Assembly: GCA_035499215.1 (NCBI GenBank)
Contig: DATJZH010000078.1
Span: 1-10,377 of the forward strand
From: DATJZH01 sp035499215
GTDB lineage: Bacteria > Actinomycetota > Actinomycetes > Streptosporangiales > Streptosporangiaceae
Direction of reading: 5' to 3'
Length of the DNA stretch: 10,377 nucleotides
Part shown: positions 1 to 6,035 of the stretch, one piece after another
How positions within the stretch are numbered: position 1 is the first letter of the stretch
Layout: every line of letters starts with the position of its first letter
Notes under the pieces: generated by a model
The model's database searches: none
Told to the model about the DNA's origin: nothing
The model's input: the letters and a program-made list of their open reading frames with translations, nothing else
Program-made: the position numbers and the translations under genes

Positions 1-1
1 C

Positions 2-1294
2 ACCGCCAGCGACGACGTGGCTGCACTGGCCAGCGACCTGATCAGGATCGACACTACCAATCCGGGCGACCACTCGGGCCCGGGCGAGCGGGCGGCGGCC
101 GAGCACGTCGCCGCCTTGCTCGCGGAGGTGGGCATCGAGCCCGTGCTGCTGGAGTCTCATCCTAAACGGACAAGCGTGCTGGCCCGGATCGCTGGCCAGG
201 ACCCGTCCCGGCCGGCCCTGCTCATCCACGGCCACCTCGATGTCGTCCCCGCTGACGCGGCGGACTGGCGAGTGCACCCGTTCTCCGGTGAGATCGGCGG
301 CGGCTGCGTCTGGGGCCGCGGCGCCGTCGACATGAAGGACATGGACGCGATGGTGCTCGCGGTGGTACGCCGGCGGCTGCGCGAGGGGCGTCGGCCGCCC
401 AGGGACGTGGTGCTGGCCTTCCTGGCCGACGAGGAGGCCGGAGGCACCTACGGTGCTCACTGGGTGGTAGAGAACCATCCCGAATTGTTCGAAGGCGTCA
501 CCGAGGCGATCGGCGAGGTTGGCGGCTTTACCGTGACGATCGGTGGCCGGCGCCTGTACCTGATCCAGACAGCCGAGAAGGGCATGGCGTGGCTGCGGCT
601 CACCGCGCGCGGCACCGCCGGCCACGGCTCCATGCTGCAGGCCGACAACGCCGTGACCGAAGTGGCCGAGGCCGTGGCGCGGCTCGGGCGCCACGAGTGG
701 CCCATCCGCCTGACCTCGGCAGTGCGGGATTTCCTGCAGGAGGCCTGCGACGCGCTAGGGATCGAATTTTCGCCCAAAAATACTCGCGAGATAATGGAAA
801 AGCTGGGGCCGATCTCGCGCATGGTCGGTGCAACGCTCACGCATACAGCCAATCCCACCATGCTGACCGCTGGCTACAAGGTGAATGTGGTCCCGCAGAC
901 AGCATCGGCACAGGTAGATGGACGTTTTCTGCCCGGCTACGAGGAGGATTTTCTCAGCGAGATCGACAGCCTGCTTGGCGCTGGCGTCCAGCGCGAGTTC
1001 GTGCATCGCGACATCGCGGTGGAGACTGCCTTCGACGGCGATCTGGTGGCGGCGATGACCGCTTCGGTGCTGCGCCACGACCCGGCGGCCCGGCTGGTCC
1101 CCTACTGCCTGTCCGGGGGCACCGACGCCAAGTCGTTCAGCAGGCTCGGCATCCGGTGTTTCGGCTTCGCGCCGCTGCGGCTGCCAGCTGATCTTGATTT
1201 TTCCGGCATGTTCCACGGCGTGGACGAGCGCGTGCCGGTCGACGCCTTGCGGTTCGGGACGGCCGTGCTGGATCATTTTCTGGATCATTGCTAG
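2..1294 (+). CDS. M20 family metallo-hydrolase (zinc peptidase/deacylase), 5' end outside window
   Basis: This is a two-zinc hydrolase of the M20 (ArgE/DapE/carboxypeptidase G2) family, which cleaves amide bonds of small peptides or N-acyl amino acids. Numbering from the GTG at 17, I see HGHLDVVP at 71-78 (zinc ligand H73, catalytic-site D75), GRGAVDMKD at 100-108 (bridging D105), DEE at 138-140 (general base E139, ligand E140), E167 in GEVGG as a likely ligand, and H400 in FHGVDER. AGHGS (201-205) matches the conserved histidine of the dimerisation domain. The frame stays open upstream of 17 to the edge (TASDD before VAALASDLIRID), so the true start probably lies outside and only a few residues are missing. 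The last residues, LDHFLDHC, come from a 10-bp direct repeat (1268-1277, 1280-1289). The cytoplasm is likely, as no signal peptide is visible. The substrate cannot be told. Confidence 0.92.
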   Translation, partial: TASDDVAALASDLIRIDTTNPGDHSGPGERAAAEHVAALLAEVGIEPVLLESHPKRTSVLARIAGQDPSRPALLIHGHLDVVPADAADWRVHPFSGEIGGGCVWGRGAVDMKDMDAMVLAVVRRRLREGRRPPRDVVLAFLADEEAGGTYGAHWVVENHPELFEGVTEAIGEVGGFTVTIGGRRLYLIQTAEKGMAWLRLTARGTAGHGSMLQADNAVTEVAEAVARLGRHEWPIRLTSAVRDFLQEACDALGIEFSPKNTREIMEKLGPISRMVGATLTHTANPTMLTAGYKVNVVPQTASAQVDGRFLPGYEEDFLSEIDSLLGAGVQREFVHRDIAVETAFDGDLVAAMTASVLRHDPAARLVPYCLSGGTDAKSFSRLGIRCFGFAPLRLPADLDFSGMFHGVDERVPVDALRFGTAVLDHFLDHC

Positions 1295-1402
1295 CCCTTT
1301 GCTCCAGGTCAGAACCTATAGTCACCGCCCGGATGGCTCGGGAAGTCTGGGGACGCGTGGTGCCGTTTCGCGCCTTGCCTGTATGCACACATTAAGTAGT
1401 GC

Positions 1403-1408
1403 TATGTT
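1403..1408 (+). promoter_or_regulatory. Possible extended -10 promoter in the M20-1905 gap
   Basis: The sequence TGC-TATGTT (1400-1408) matches an extended -10 element (TGn plus TATnnT), inside one of the few AT-rich patches of the gap (1385-1410). A start near 1415 would place the hairpins at 1469-1769 in one transcript. TTGCCT at 1375-1380 is too far away (22 bases) to be a normal -35 partner, so this is weak evidence. Confidence 0.25.
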
Positions 1409-1468
1409 GACGGATCGTGTGGGGGCCGACCTCCCCGGAGCGCACCCTTCCGCATGGCGCCCCGGTCA

Positions 1469-1507
1469 GCGGCCCCCCCGCTAGCCGGTTTCGACAAGGG
1501 GGGTCGC
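1469..1507. repeat. Inverted repeat / strong hairpin 1 in the gap
   Basis: GCGGCCCCCC (1469-1478) pairs with GGGGGGTCGC (1498-1507): a 10-bp stem with one G-U pair and a 19-base loop. It lies 175 bases after the M20 stop. It could be a terminator of the kind used in GC-rich genomes (no T-run follows) or part of a structured RNA. Confidence 0.45.
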
Positions 1508-1530
1508 GGTGTCGCCGGAAGAGGATCGGT

Positions 1531-1564
1531 GCCCGGAATTGCCGCCCGGCGGCAGTTCCGCGGC
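1531..1564. repeat. Inverted repeat / strong hairpin 2 in the gap
   Basis: CGGAATTGCC (1534-1543) pairs with GGCAGTTCCG (1551-1560), giving ten pairs with one U-G and a 7-base loop. GCC (1531-1533) and GGC (1562-1564) extend the stem by three pairs across a single bulged C (1561). It is the most convincing stem of the gap because it contains A-T pairs as well as G-C, so it is less easily explained by high GC alone. No T-run follows. Confidence 0.5.
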
Positions 1565-1631
1565 CCGGCGGCCCGCTGCCGTGGCCGACGGGCGAGCCTG
1601 GCGTCTGGGCTGCCTGATCCTCCCGGCCGGC

Positions 1632-1673
1632 CTGGTCCCGCTCCGCCGGTCACGGCCATCCGGCCGGGACCGG
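1632..1673. repeat. Inverted repeat / bulged hairpin 3 in the gap
   Basis: CTGGTCCCG (1632-1640) pairs with CGGGACCGG (1665-1673). An inner stem GCCGG (1645-1649) with CCGGC (1660-1664) stacks directly on it, leaving a four-base bulge (1641-1644) and a ten-base loop. This is 14 pairs in total, including one G-U. The function is unknown. Confidence 0.4.
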
Positions 1674-1748
1674 CGCGCCCCGCGCCCGCGGCGGTAACCA
1701 GCGCAGCGGCTGGCCTTTCCGGCAAATTCCGCCTCGCTTGACCAGATA

Positions 1749-1769
1749 GCCCGGCCCACCGCGCCGGGT
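1749..1769. repeat. Inverted repeat / hairpin 4 in the gap
   Basis: CCCGGC (1750-1755) pairs with GCCGGG (1763-1768), with a possible G-U at the base and a 7-base loop. It is short and all G-C, so chance is a real possibility in this sequence. It sits 135 bases before the next start codon. Confidence 0.3.
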
Positions 1770-1840
1770 CAGCAGTTCCCAGCCCAGAATGCCCCGCTCG
1801 ATCAAGGGTCGGCCACGACCGCAACTGGACACGCAGCGCA

Positions 1841-1863
1841 TTTTTTAAATAGCAGTGTGTAAT
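1841..1863. promoter_or_regulatory. AT-rich tract upstream of the 1905 gene
   Basis: A run of six T followed by AAATAG and then TGTGTAATC is among the most AT-rich stretches of the left half and lies 40-65 bases before the start codon at 1905. It is the natural place for that gene's promoter, with TAATCG at 1860-1865 as a poor -10 candidate. I find no matching -35 hexamer at 16-18 bases, so only the region can be proposed. Confidence 0.25.
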
Positions 1864-1904
1864 CGAAGCAGCAGGACGTCACCACTAATGACGAGGAGCG
1901 ACTG

Positions 1905-2642
1905 ATGAACACGTGGGCAGTCTTGGCAGCGAAGGAAGCAGCCGTCGCAACGGGCCTGGGGACCGGCGCCGTCCCGGCGCTCGGGGCAGGGTCGCTGGAC
2001 GGTTTCGCGGTCGGCGCGCTGATGACCGGCGCATGCTTCCTGGTGCTCTCCGGGCCGCGGCGGTCCCGGCGGTCCCGGCGCCGGCTCCTGACCGCCGGGT
2101 CGGCCAGTCAGGCGATGCCCGCTGCGCCGGGAGGCCCGGTCCCGGCCGCGCGGCCCAGCGCCCGCGGGCTAGACGCGGCCCGGGAGCATCCGCCGGCAGG
2201 GACAGCGCAAAGGCCTCCGCTCGCCGTGACAGCCCGCGAGCGTCCGCTGATCCAGGCGCTGGGGGACCCGGACCGCGAGGTGGTTGTCCCGGGCCTGCCC
2301 GGCAAACCCCGGCCGGCGGCCGGTGCGGCCGATGGCCGGGGGCAGGGTGGCCGCCTGGCGGCCGGTATGGCCGGCGGCGCGCGGCCCACCGGACCCTCGC
2401 TGGCAGCCGGTGCGCGCGAGGATGGTCAGCCGGGTCACGGCCAGCCGGCGGCCGGTGCCCGCGGCAACGGCCGGTCCGGCGGGACCTACCGGAGTCGGCA
2501 CCGGCGCCCCGATGACCGGCCGACCGGGAAAACGCCGGAGCCCCGTCGGAGCGTACCGCGGCATGCCGCCCCCTCCGGCCCGCTCGGTGCCATGATGACC
2601 GTCTTCCCGCTTCAGCCGCTGGACAGCGCGGCCTGCAACTGA
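1905..2642 (+). CDS. Unrecognised membrane-anchored protein with disordered repeat tail
   Basis: I do not recognise a family for this 245-residue protein. The start is well supported: GAGGAG at 1893-1898 lies six bases before ATG. Residues 1-30 are Ala/Gly-rich, 31-50 form one hydrophobic segment (LDGFAVGALMTGACFLVLSG), and 52-60 are RRSRRSRRR. This suggests a single membrane helix followed by a basic cytoplasmic-side patch. The remaining ~185 residues are Pro/Ala/Gly/Arg-rich and probably disordered. They contain four copies of an AAG-centred unit starting at residues 138, 152, 167 and 182 (period 14-15). There is no lipobox, sortase motif or chaplin domain. Third positions are G/C-rich, as in a coding frame. 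It lies tail-to-tail with the DUF5703 gene, 43 bases apart. Opposite-strand ORFs here are low-complexity and lack a ribosome site. Confidence 0.6.
   Translation: MNTWAVLAAKEAAVATGLGTGAVPALGAGSLDGFAVGALMTGACFLVLSGPRRSRRSRRRLLTAGSASQAMPAAPGGPVPAARPSARGLDAAREHPPAGTAQRPPLAVTARERPLIQALGDPDREVVVPGLPGKPRPAAGAADGRGQGGRLAAGMAGGARPTGPSLAAGAREDGQPGHGQPAAGARGNGRSGGTYRSRHRRPDDRPTGKTPEPRRSVPRHAAPSGPLGAMMTVFPLQPLDSAACN
2315..2456 (+). repeat. Degenerate 42-45 bp tandem repeat inside the 1905 gene
   Basis: GGCGGCCGGT occurs at 2315-2324, 2357-2366 and 2447-2456, with GGCAGCCGGT at 2402-2411. The offsets are 42, 45 and 45 bases, all multiples of three, giving an in-frame repeat of the form (P/L)AAG followed by ten or eleven variable Gly/Arg/Gln-rich residues. 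The in-frame spacing supports this being a translated reading frame. Confidence 0.6.
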
Positions 2643-2685
2643 CAGGCGCACAGCTAAACCGGCAGCTCCTGAACCGCCAGCCCCG

Positions 2686-2898
2686 TCAGCGCGGACTGCG
2701 CGGACTGCCCGGCAACTGCGTCCGGACTGGCCGGATGATCGTGCGCCGCAGCGTGGCCTTCCTGCTGCCGTCGGCGTGCAGCCGGAGCCCGGACAGTTCC
2801 CACTGCCCGTACTCGGCGTGATCGGTCAGGATGCGCCGTGCGACATCCCGTGACATTCCGCGCGGCAGGTTGAGCACGAGGTAGGAGTACTCCGCCAT
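2686..2898 (-). CDS. DUF5703 family small protein
   Basis: This is a 70-residue protein matching my recollection of actinobacterial DUF5703: it begins MAEYSYLVLNLPRG and continues with LTDHAEYGQWEL, LRLHADGSRK and LRRTIIR. The function of the family is not known. I chose the ATG at 2898 because it gives the family's normal N-terminus. The open frame continues 22 codons further (to 2964), but those residues look unrelated, and a promoter match sits inside that extension. A GTG directly upstream (2899-2901) is an alternative. AAGGG lies only two bases before the ATG, too close for a good ribosome site, so a leaderless or near-leaderless mRNA is plausible. The C-terminal tail after residue 60 is low-complexity and ends in a duplicated SPR tripeptide. 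The gene is divergent from topA and convergent with the 1905 gene. Confidence 0.82.
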   Translation of the reverse strand: MAEYSYLVLNLPRGMSRDVARRILTDHAEYGQWELSGLRLHADGSRKATLRRTIIRPVRTQLPGSPRSPR

Positions 2899-2905
2899 CA
2901 CCCTT

Positions 2906-2933
2906 ATTGTGCTCGATGAAAGAAGTGGTTCAA
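2906..2933 (-). promoter_or_regulatory. Candidate promoter of the DUF5703 gene
   Basis: Read on the minus strand, TTGAAC (2928-2933) is followed after 16 bases by CACAAT (2906-2911). These match four of six positions each to TTGACA and TATAAT. The -10 ends seven bases before the ATG at 2898, so transcription would start at or next to the start codon. Confidence 0.4.
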
Positions 2934-3020
2934 TCAGCGTTGAGGAAACAGGTCGCCGGGGCACGGGAACACAAAGCCGCGGCCGGCCGGTTCAGGTTCA
3001 CGACAGGGACAGCGGACGGG

Positions 3021-3049
3021 GTGACAGGCGAAGATTGCTTGGCTACGCT
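3021..3049 (+). promoter_or_regulatory. Candidate housekeeping-type promoter of topA
   Basis: GTGACA (3021-3026), 17 bases, then TACGCT (3044-3049) fit the actinomycete vegetative sigma pattern TTGACA-N17-TANNNT. A start near 3056 gives a leader of about 100 bases before the topA GTG at 3157. A second, weaker -10-like TAGCCT lies at 3119-3124, without a good -35. Imperfect inverted arms (3011-3019 and 3050-3057) flank the promoter. Confidence 0.5.
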
Positions 3050-3156
3050 CCGTCGCTGGCCCTGGATTGTCAGGAACGCAGAGTGGCCGGACAGCCGGTG
3101 CCTGCGGGATGCCTGCGGTAGCCTCCTGGCGTCCGCGGGATGTAAAGGTGAAGAGC

Positions 3157-5910
3157 GTGGCAGCAAGGACGGGTACGGCCGCCAGGAGCAGCAAGGCCGA
3201 CGGCGGCACCCCGGGTAATGGCACCAGGCGGCTCGTCATCGTCGAGTCGCCTGCCAAGGCGCGCACGATCGCGGGTTACCTCGGCAAGGGCTACGTCGTC
3301 GAGTCCAGCATTGGCCACATTCGCGATATGCCCGACAGGGCGGCCGAGATACCGGCGAAGTATCGCAAAGAGCCGTGGGCCCGCCTCGGCGTGAACATCG
3401 ATGCCGACTTCGAGCCGCTCTACGTTGTCAACTCCGGCAAGAAGCAGCAGGTCTCCAAGCTCAAGCTGCTCCTCAAGGACGCCGACGAACTCCTGCTGGC
3501 CACTGATGAGGACCGCGAGGGCGAGGCCATCGCGTGGCATCTTCTGGAGGAGCTGAAGCCGCGGGTGCCGGCCAGGCGGATGGTCTTCCACGAGATCACT
3601 CCCGAGGCGATCGCGCAGGCCGTCGCCAGTCCACGGGAGATGGATGACGGCCTGGTGGAGGCCTACCAGACGCGCCGCGTACTGGACCGTCTTTACGGGT
3701 ACGAAGTCTCACCGGTGCTGTGGAAGAAGGTCATGCCGCAGCTGTCAGCTGGCCGCGTTCAGTCGGTGGCGATCCGGCTGGTGGTGGACAGAGAGCGGGA
3801 GCGGATAGCGTTCCGCGGCGCCAGGTACTGGGATCTTGAGGCTGAGTTCGCCCGGGCATCGGCCGATGGCGCCTCCGCGGCGGCATCGTTCCCGGCCACG
3901 CTGGTGTCCGTGGACGGCCGCCGGGTCGCCCAGGGCCGGGACTTCACCCCGACCGGGGAACTGCGCGGCGCTGACAATCCGAGCCAGCCGATCCTGCACC
4001 TGGACGGCGGGGCAGCCGCGGCGCTGGCTGACCGGCTGTCCGGTGCGGATTTCAGCGTCCGGTCGGTTGAGCGCAAGCCGTACCGGCGCTCGCCGTACGC
4101 CCCGTTTCGCACTACGACCCTGCAGCAGGAAGCCTCCCGCAAGCTCGGCTTCTCCGCCAAGTACGCGATGAGCGTCGCGCAGCGGCTGTACGAGAACGGC
4201 CACATCACTTATATGCGGACCGATTCGATCACGCTCTCGCAGACGGCGATCACCGCCGCACGTGCCCAGGCCCGTGAGCTGTACGGCACCGAGTACGTCC
4301 CCGAGTCCCCGCGCGTCTACACCAGCAAGGTGAAGAGCGCCCAGGAGGCCCACGAGGCGATCCGGCCCGCCGGGGACCGCTTCAAGACCCCTGCCCAGGC
4401 CGGGCTGTCCGGCGACGAGCTGCGCCTGTACGAGCTGGTGTGGAAGCGCACTGTCGCCTCGCAGATGAAGGACGCCACCGGGGAATCGGTGTCGGTCCGG
4501 GTCACGGGGCGGTCGACCAGCGGCGAGGACGCGGAGTTCGGCGCATCCGGCAAGATCATCGGCTTCTACGGGTTCCTGAAAGCCTACGTGGAGGGCTCGG
4601 ACGACCCGGACGCCGAGCTTGATGACAACCAGCGCCGCCTGCCGCCGCTGGCTGAGGCCGATCCGCTGACGGCGATCCGGCTGGCCGCCGCCGAGCACGC
4701 CACCCGGCCGCCGGCCCGGTATACCGAGGCATCCCTGATCAAGGAACTCGAGGATCGGGAGATCGGCCGGCCCTCTACCTACGCCTCGATCATCGGGACG
4801 ATCCTGGATCGCGGCTACGTGTTCAAGAAGGGGACCGCGCTCGTCCCCTCGTTCGTCGCCTTCGCCGTGGTCACCCTGCTGGAGCGACACTTCTCGCATC
4901 TGGTGGACTACGACTTCACCGCCCGGATGGAAGACGGCCTGGATGAGATCGCCCGCGGCGAGGCGGCACGCGTGCCGTGGCTGCGTCGCTTCTACTTCGG
5001 CACCGACGGCGAGGAGGGCCTCAAGGAACTCGTCAGCGATCTCGCCGATATCGACGCCCGCGAGGTGAGCTCCTTCCCGCTGGCGGGGACTGACATCGTG
5101 GTGCGGGTTGGCCGGTACGGCCCTTACCTGGAACGTGACGGCCAGCGGGTGAACGTGCCGGAGGGCACCGCGCCCGACGAGCTGACCCCCGACTATGCCG
5201 CCGAGCTGCTGGAGCGGCCGAGTGGTGACAAGATCCTCGGCACCGATCCGGCGACAGGCAAGACGATCGTCGCCAAGGCGGGCCGGTTCGGGCCGTATGT
5301 GACCGAGCAGCTGGAGGACGGCGCGCCCGCTTCGGCCAAGCCGCGCTCAGCGTCCCTGCTGGCGTCGATGGATCTGGACAGCGTGACGCTGGAGGACGCG
5401 CTGCGCCTGCTCAGCCTGCCCCGGACGCTCGGCGAGCTGGATGGTGAGCTGGTCACCGTGCAGAACGGCCGGTACGGCCCCTACGTGAAGAAGGGCAACG
5501 ACAGCCGATCGCTGGAATCCGAGGACCAGATGTTCACGGTGACGCTGGACGCGGCGAAGGAGCTGTTCGCCCAGCCGAAGAAGCGCGGCCGGGCGGCGCG
5601 GGCCGCACCGCAGCCGCCGCTGCGCGAACTCGGCGCGGATACCGCCAGCGGCAAGCCGATCGTGCTTCGCGAGGGCCGCTGGGGCCCGTACGTGACCGAC
5701 GGCGAGACCAACGCCTCGCTGCGCAAGGGCGACACCATCGAGTCCATCACGACGCAGCGGGCGATCGAGCTGCTGGCGGAGCGCCGGTCGGCCGCGCCCG
5801 CTGCGAAGCGCAGGGCCCGGGGGGCGGCCAGATCCGGGACAGGAACATCGGCCGTCGGCGGACCGGGCGGCTCCCGCGGCTCCCGCGGCTCGCGCGCCAG
5901 GAAGTCGTGA
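3157..5910 (+). CDS. topA: DNA topoisomerase I (type IA)
   Basis: This enzyme relaxes negative supercoils by transient single-strand cleavage through a 5'-phosphotyrosine. I place the start at the GTG at 3157 because AGGTGA (3146-3151) lies five bases upstream; GTG 3148 is an alternative, and the open frame reaches back to 3067 without family-like sequence. From 3157 the product has 917 residues. The TOPRIM domain has E30 in LVIVESPAKA and the metal-binding D117, D119 and E121 in TDEDREGEA. The strand-cleaving Y352 lies in ITYMRTDS, with R354 nearby, and SAGRVQSVA is at about 197-205. The C-terminal third carries four GRxGPY-type repeats (GRYGPY, GRFGPY, GRYGPY, GRWGPY) and no cysteine zinc fingers, as in actinobacterial TopA. 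It ends in a basic tail with GSR three times. It is divergent from the DUF5703 gene. Confidence 0.97.
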   Translation: MAARTGTAARSSKADGGTPGNGTRRLVIVESPAKARTIAGYLGKGYVVESSIGHIRDMPDRAAEIPAKYRKEPWARLGVNIDADFEPLYVVNSGKKQQVSKLKLLLKDADELLLATDEDREGEAIAWHLLEELKPRVPARRMVFHEITPEAIAQAVASPREMDDGLVEAYQTRRVLDRLYGYEVSPVLWKKVMPQLSAGRVQSVAIRLVVDRERERIAFRGARYWDLEAEFARASADGASAAASFPATLVSVDGRRVAQGRDFTPTGELRGADNPSQPILHLDGGAAAALADRLSGADFSVRSVERKPYRRSPYAPFRTTTLQQEASRKLGFSAKYAMSVAQRLYENGHITYMRTDSITLSQTAITAARAQARELYGTEYVPESPRVYTSKVKSAQEAHEAIRPAGDRFKTPAQAGLSGDELRLYELVWKRTVASQMKDATGESVSVRVTGRSTSGEDAEFGASGKIIGFYGFLKAYVEGSDDPDAELDDNQRRLPPLAEADPLTAIRLAAAEHATRPPARYTEASLIKELEDREIGRPSTYASIIGTILDRGYVFKKGTALVPSFVAFAVVTLLERHFSHLVDYDFTARMEDGLDEIARGEAARVPWLRRFYFGTDGEEGLKELVSDLADIDAREVSSFPLAGTDIVVRVGRYGPYLERDGQRVNVPEGTAPDELTPDYAAELLERPSGDKILGTDPATGKTIVAKAGRFGPYVTEQLEDGAPASAKPRSASLLASMDLDSVTLEDALRLLSLPRTLGELDGELVTVQNGRYGPYVKKGNDSRSLESEDQMFTVTLDAAKELFAQPKKRGRAARAAPQPPLRELGADTASGKPIVLREGRWGPYVTDGETNASLRKGDTIESITTQRAIELLAERRSAAPAAKRRARGAARSGTGTSAVGGPGGSRGSRGSRARKS

Positions 5911-5915
5911 CGCCG

Positions 5916-5945
5916 GCAGCGCCGTCGGCGGGCCCTGGCGGCTGC
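5916..5945 (+). terminator. Hairpin just after topA, possible terminator
   Basis: GCAGCGCC (5916-5923) pairs with GGC and GCTGC (5937-5939, 5941-5945) across one bulged G, leaving a 13-base loop. It starts five bases after the topA stop. No T-run follows, so it would be a GC-rich terminator without a U tail, or merely a 3'-end stabilising stem. Confidence 0.35.
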
Positions 5946-5996
5946 GCAGGTCATCTCGGGGTCTGACAAGCTCCGGTGATCGACCCGCCCCGCGCC

Positions 5997-6011
5997 TCAC
6001 CGCTGCGGTGA
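5997..6011. promoter_or_regulatory. Perfect palindrome over the -35 position of the tmk promoter
   Basis: TCACCG-CTG-CGGTGA is a perfect dyad with 6-bp arms. If transcription starts at 6036, it covers about -39 to -25. A further half-site CGGTGA lies at 5974-5979. Placement over the -35 region, where no recognisable -35 hexamer exists, fits an operator for a dimeric regulator, but the regulator is unknown. Confidence 0.4.
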
Positions 6012-6023
6012 CCGTTCTGCCGA

Positions 6024-6035
6024 TACCCTGCTGCC
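6024..6035 (+). promoter_or_regulatory. -10 element positioned for a leaderless tmk mRNA
   Basis: TACCCT (6024-6029) fits TANNNT and is followed by exactly six bases before the GTG at 6036. This is the classic spacing for a transcript that begins at the start codon. No ribosome binding site precedes the GTG, which agrees. The -35 is not evident. Confidence 0.5.

Noticed and set aside
1402..1824. 140-codon minus-strand open frame in the gap
   Set aside because: It is Arg/Pro/Gly/Ala-rich with no hydrophobic or domain pattern and no ribosome site. It runs through the strong hairpins, which constrain the sequence for another reason.
1650..1841. 63-codon minus-strand open frame (contains WELLTRRGGPGYLVKRGG)
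   Set aside because: It looks slightly more protein-like than its neighbours, but there is a stop two codons before its ATG, no ribosome site, modest third-position GC and a TTA codon. It could be a decayed fragment; I cannot support it as a gene.
2169..2651. 160-codon minus-strand open frame opposite the 1905 gene
   Set aside because: The plus-strand gene has a good ribosome site, a membrane segment and in-frame repeats. The minus frame has none of these.
3067..3156. N-terminal extension of topA to the first possible start at 3067
   Set aside because: The extra 30 residues do not resemble TopA N-termini, the codon at 3067 is TTG, and AGGTGA is well placed for the GTG at 3157.
3745..4899. 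384-codon open frame antisense to topA
   Set aside because: It lies entirely within the conserved TopA coding region, is low in complexity and has no recognisable motif.
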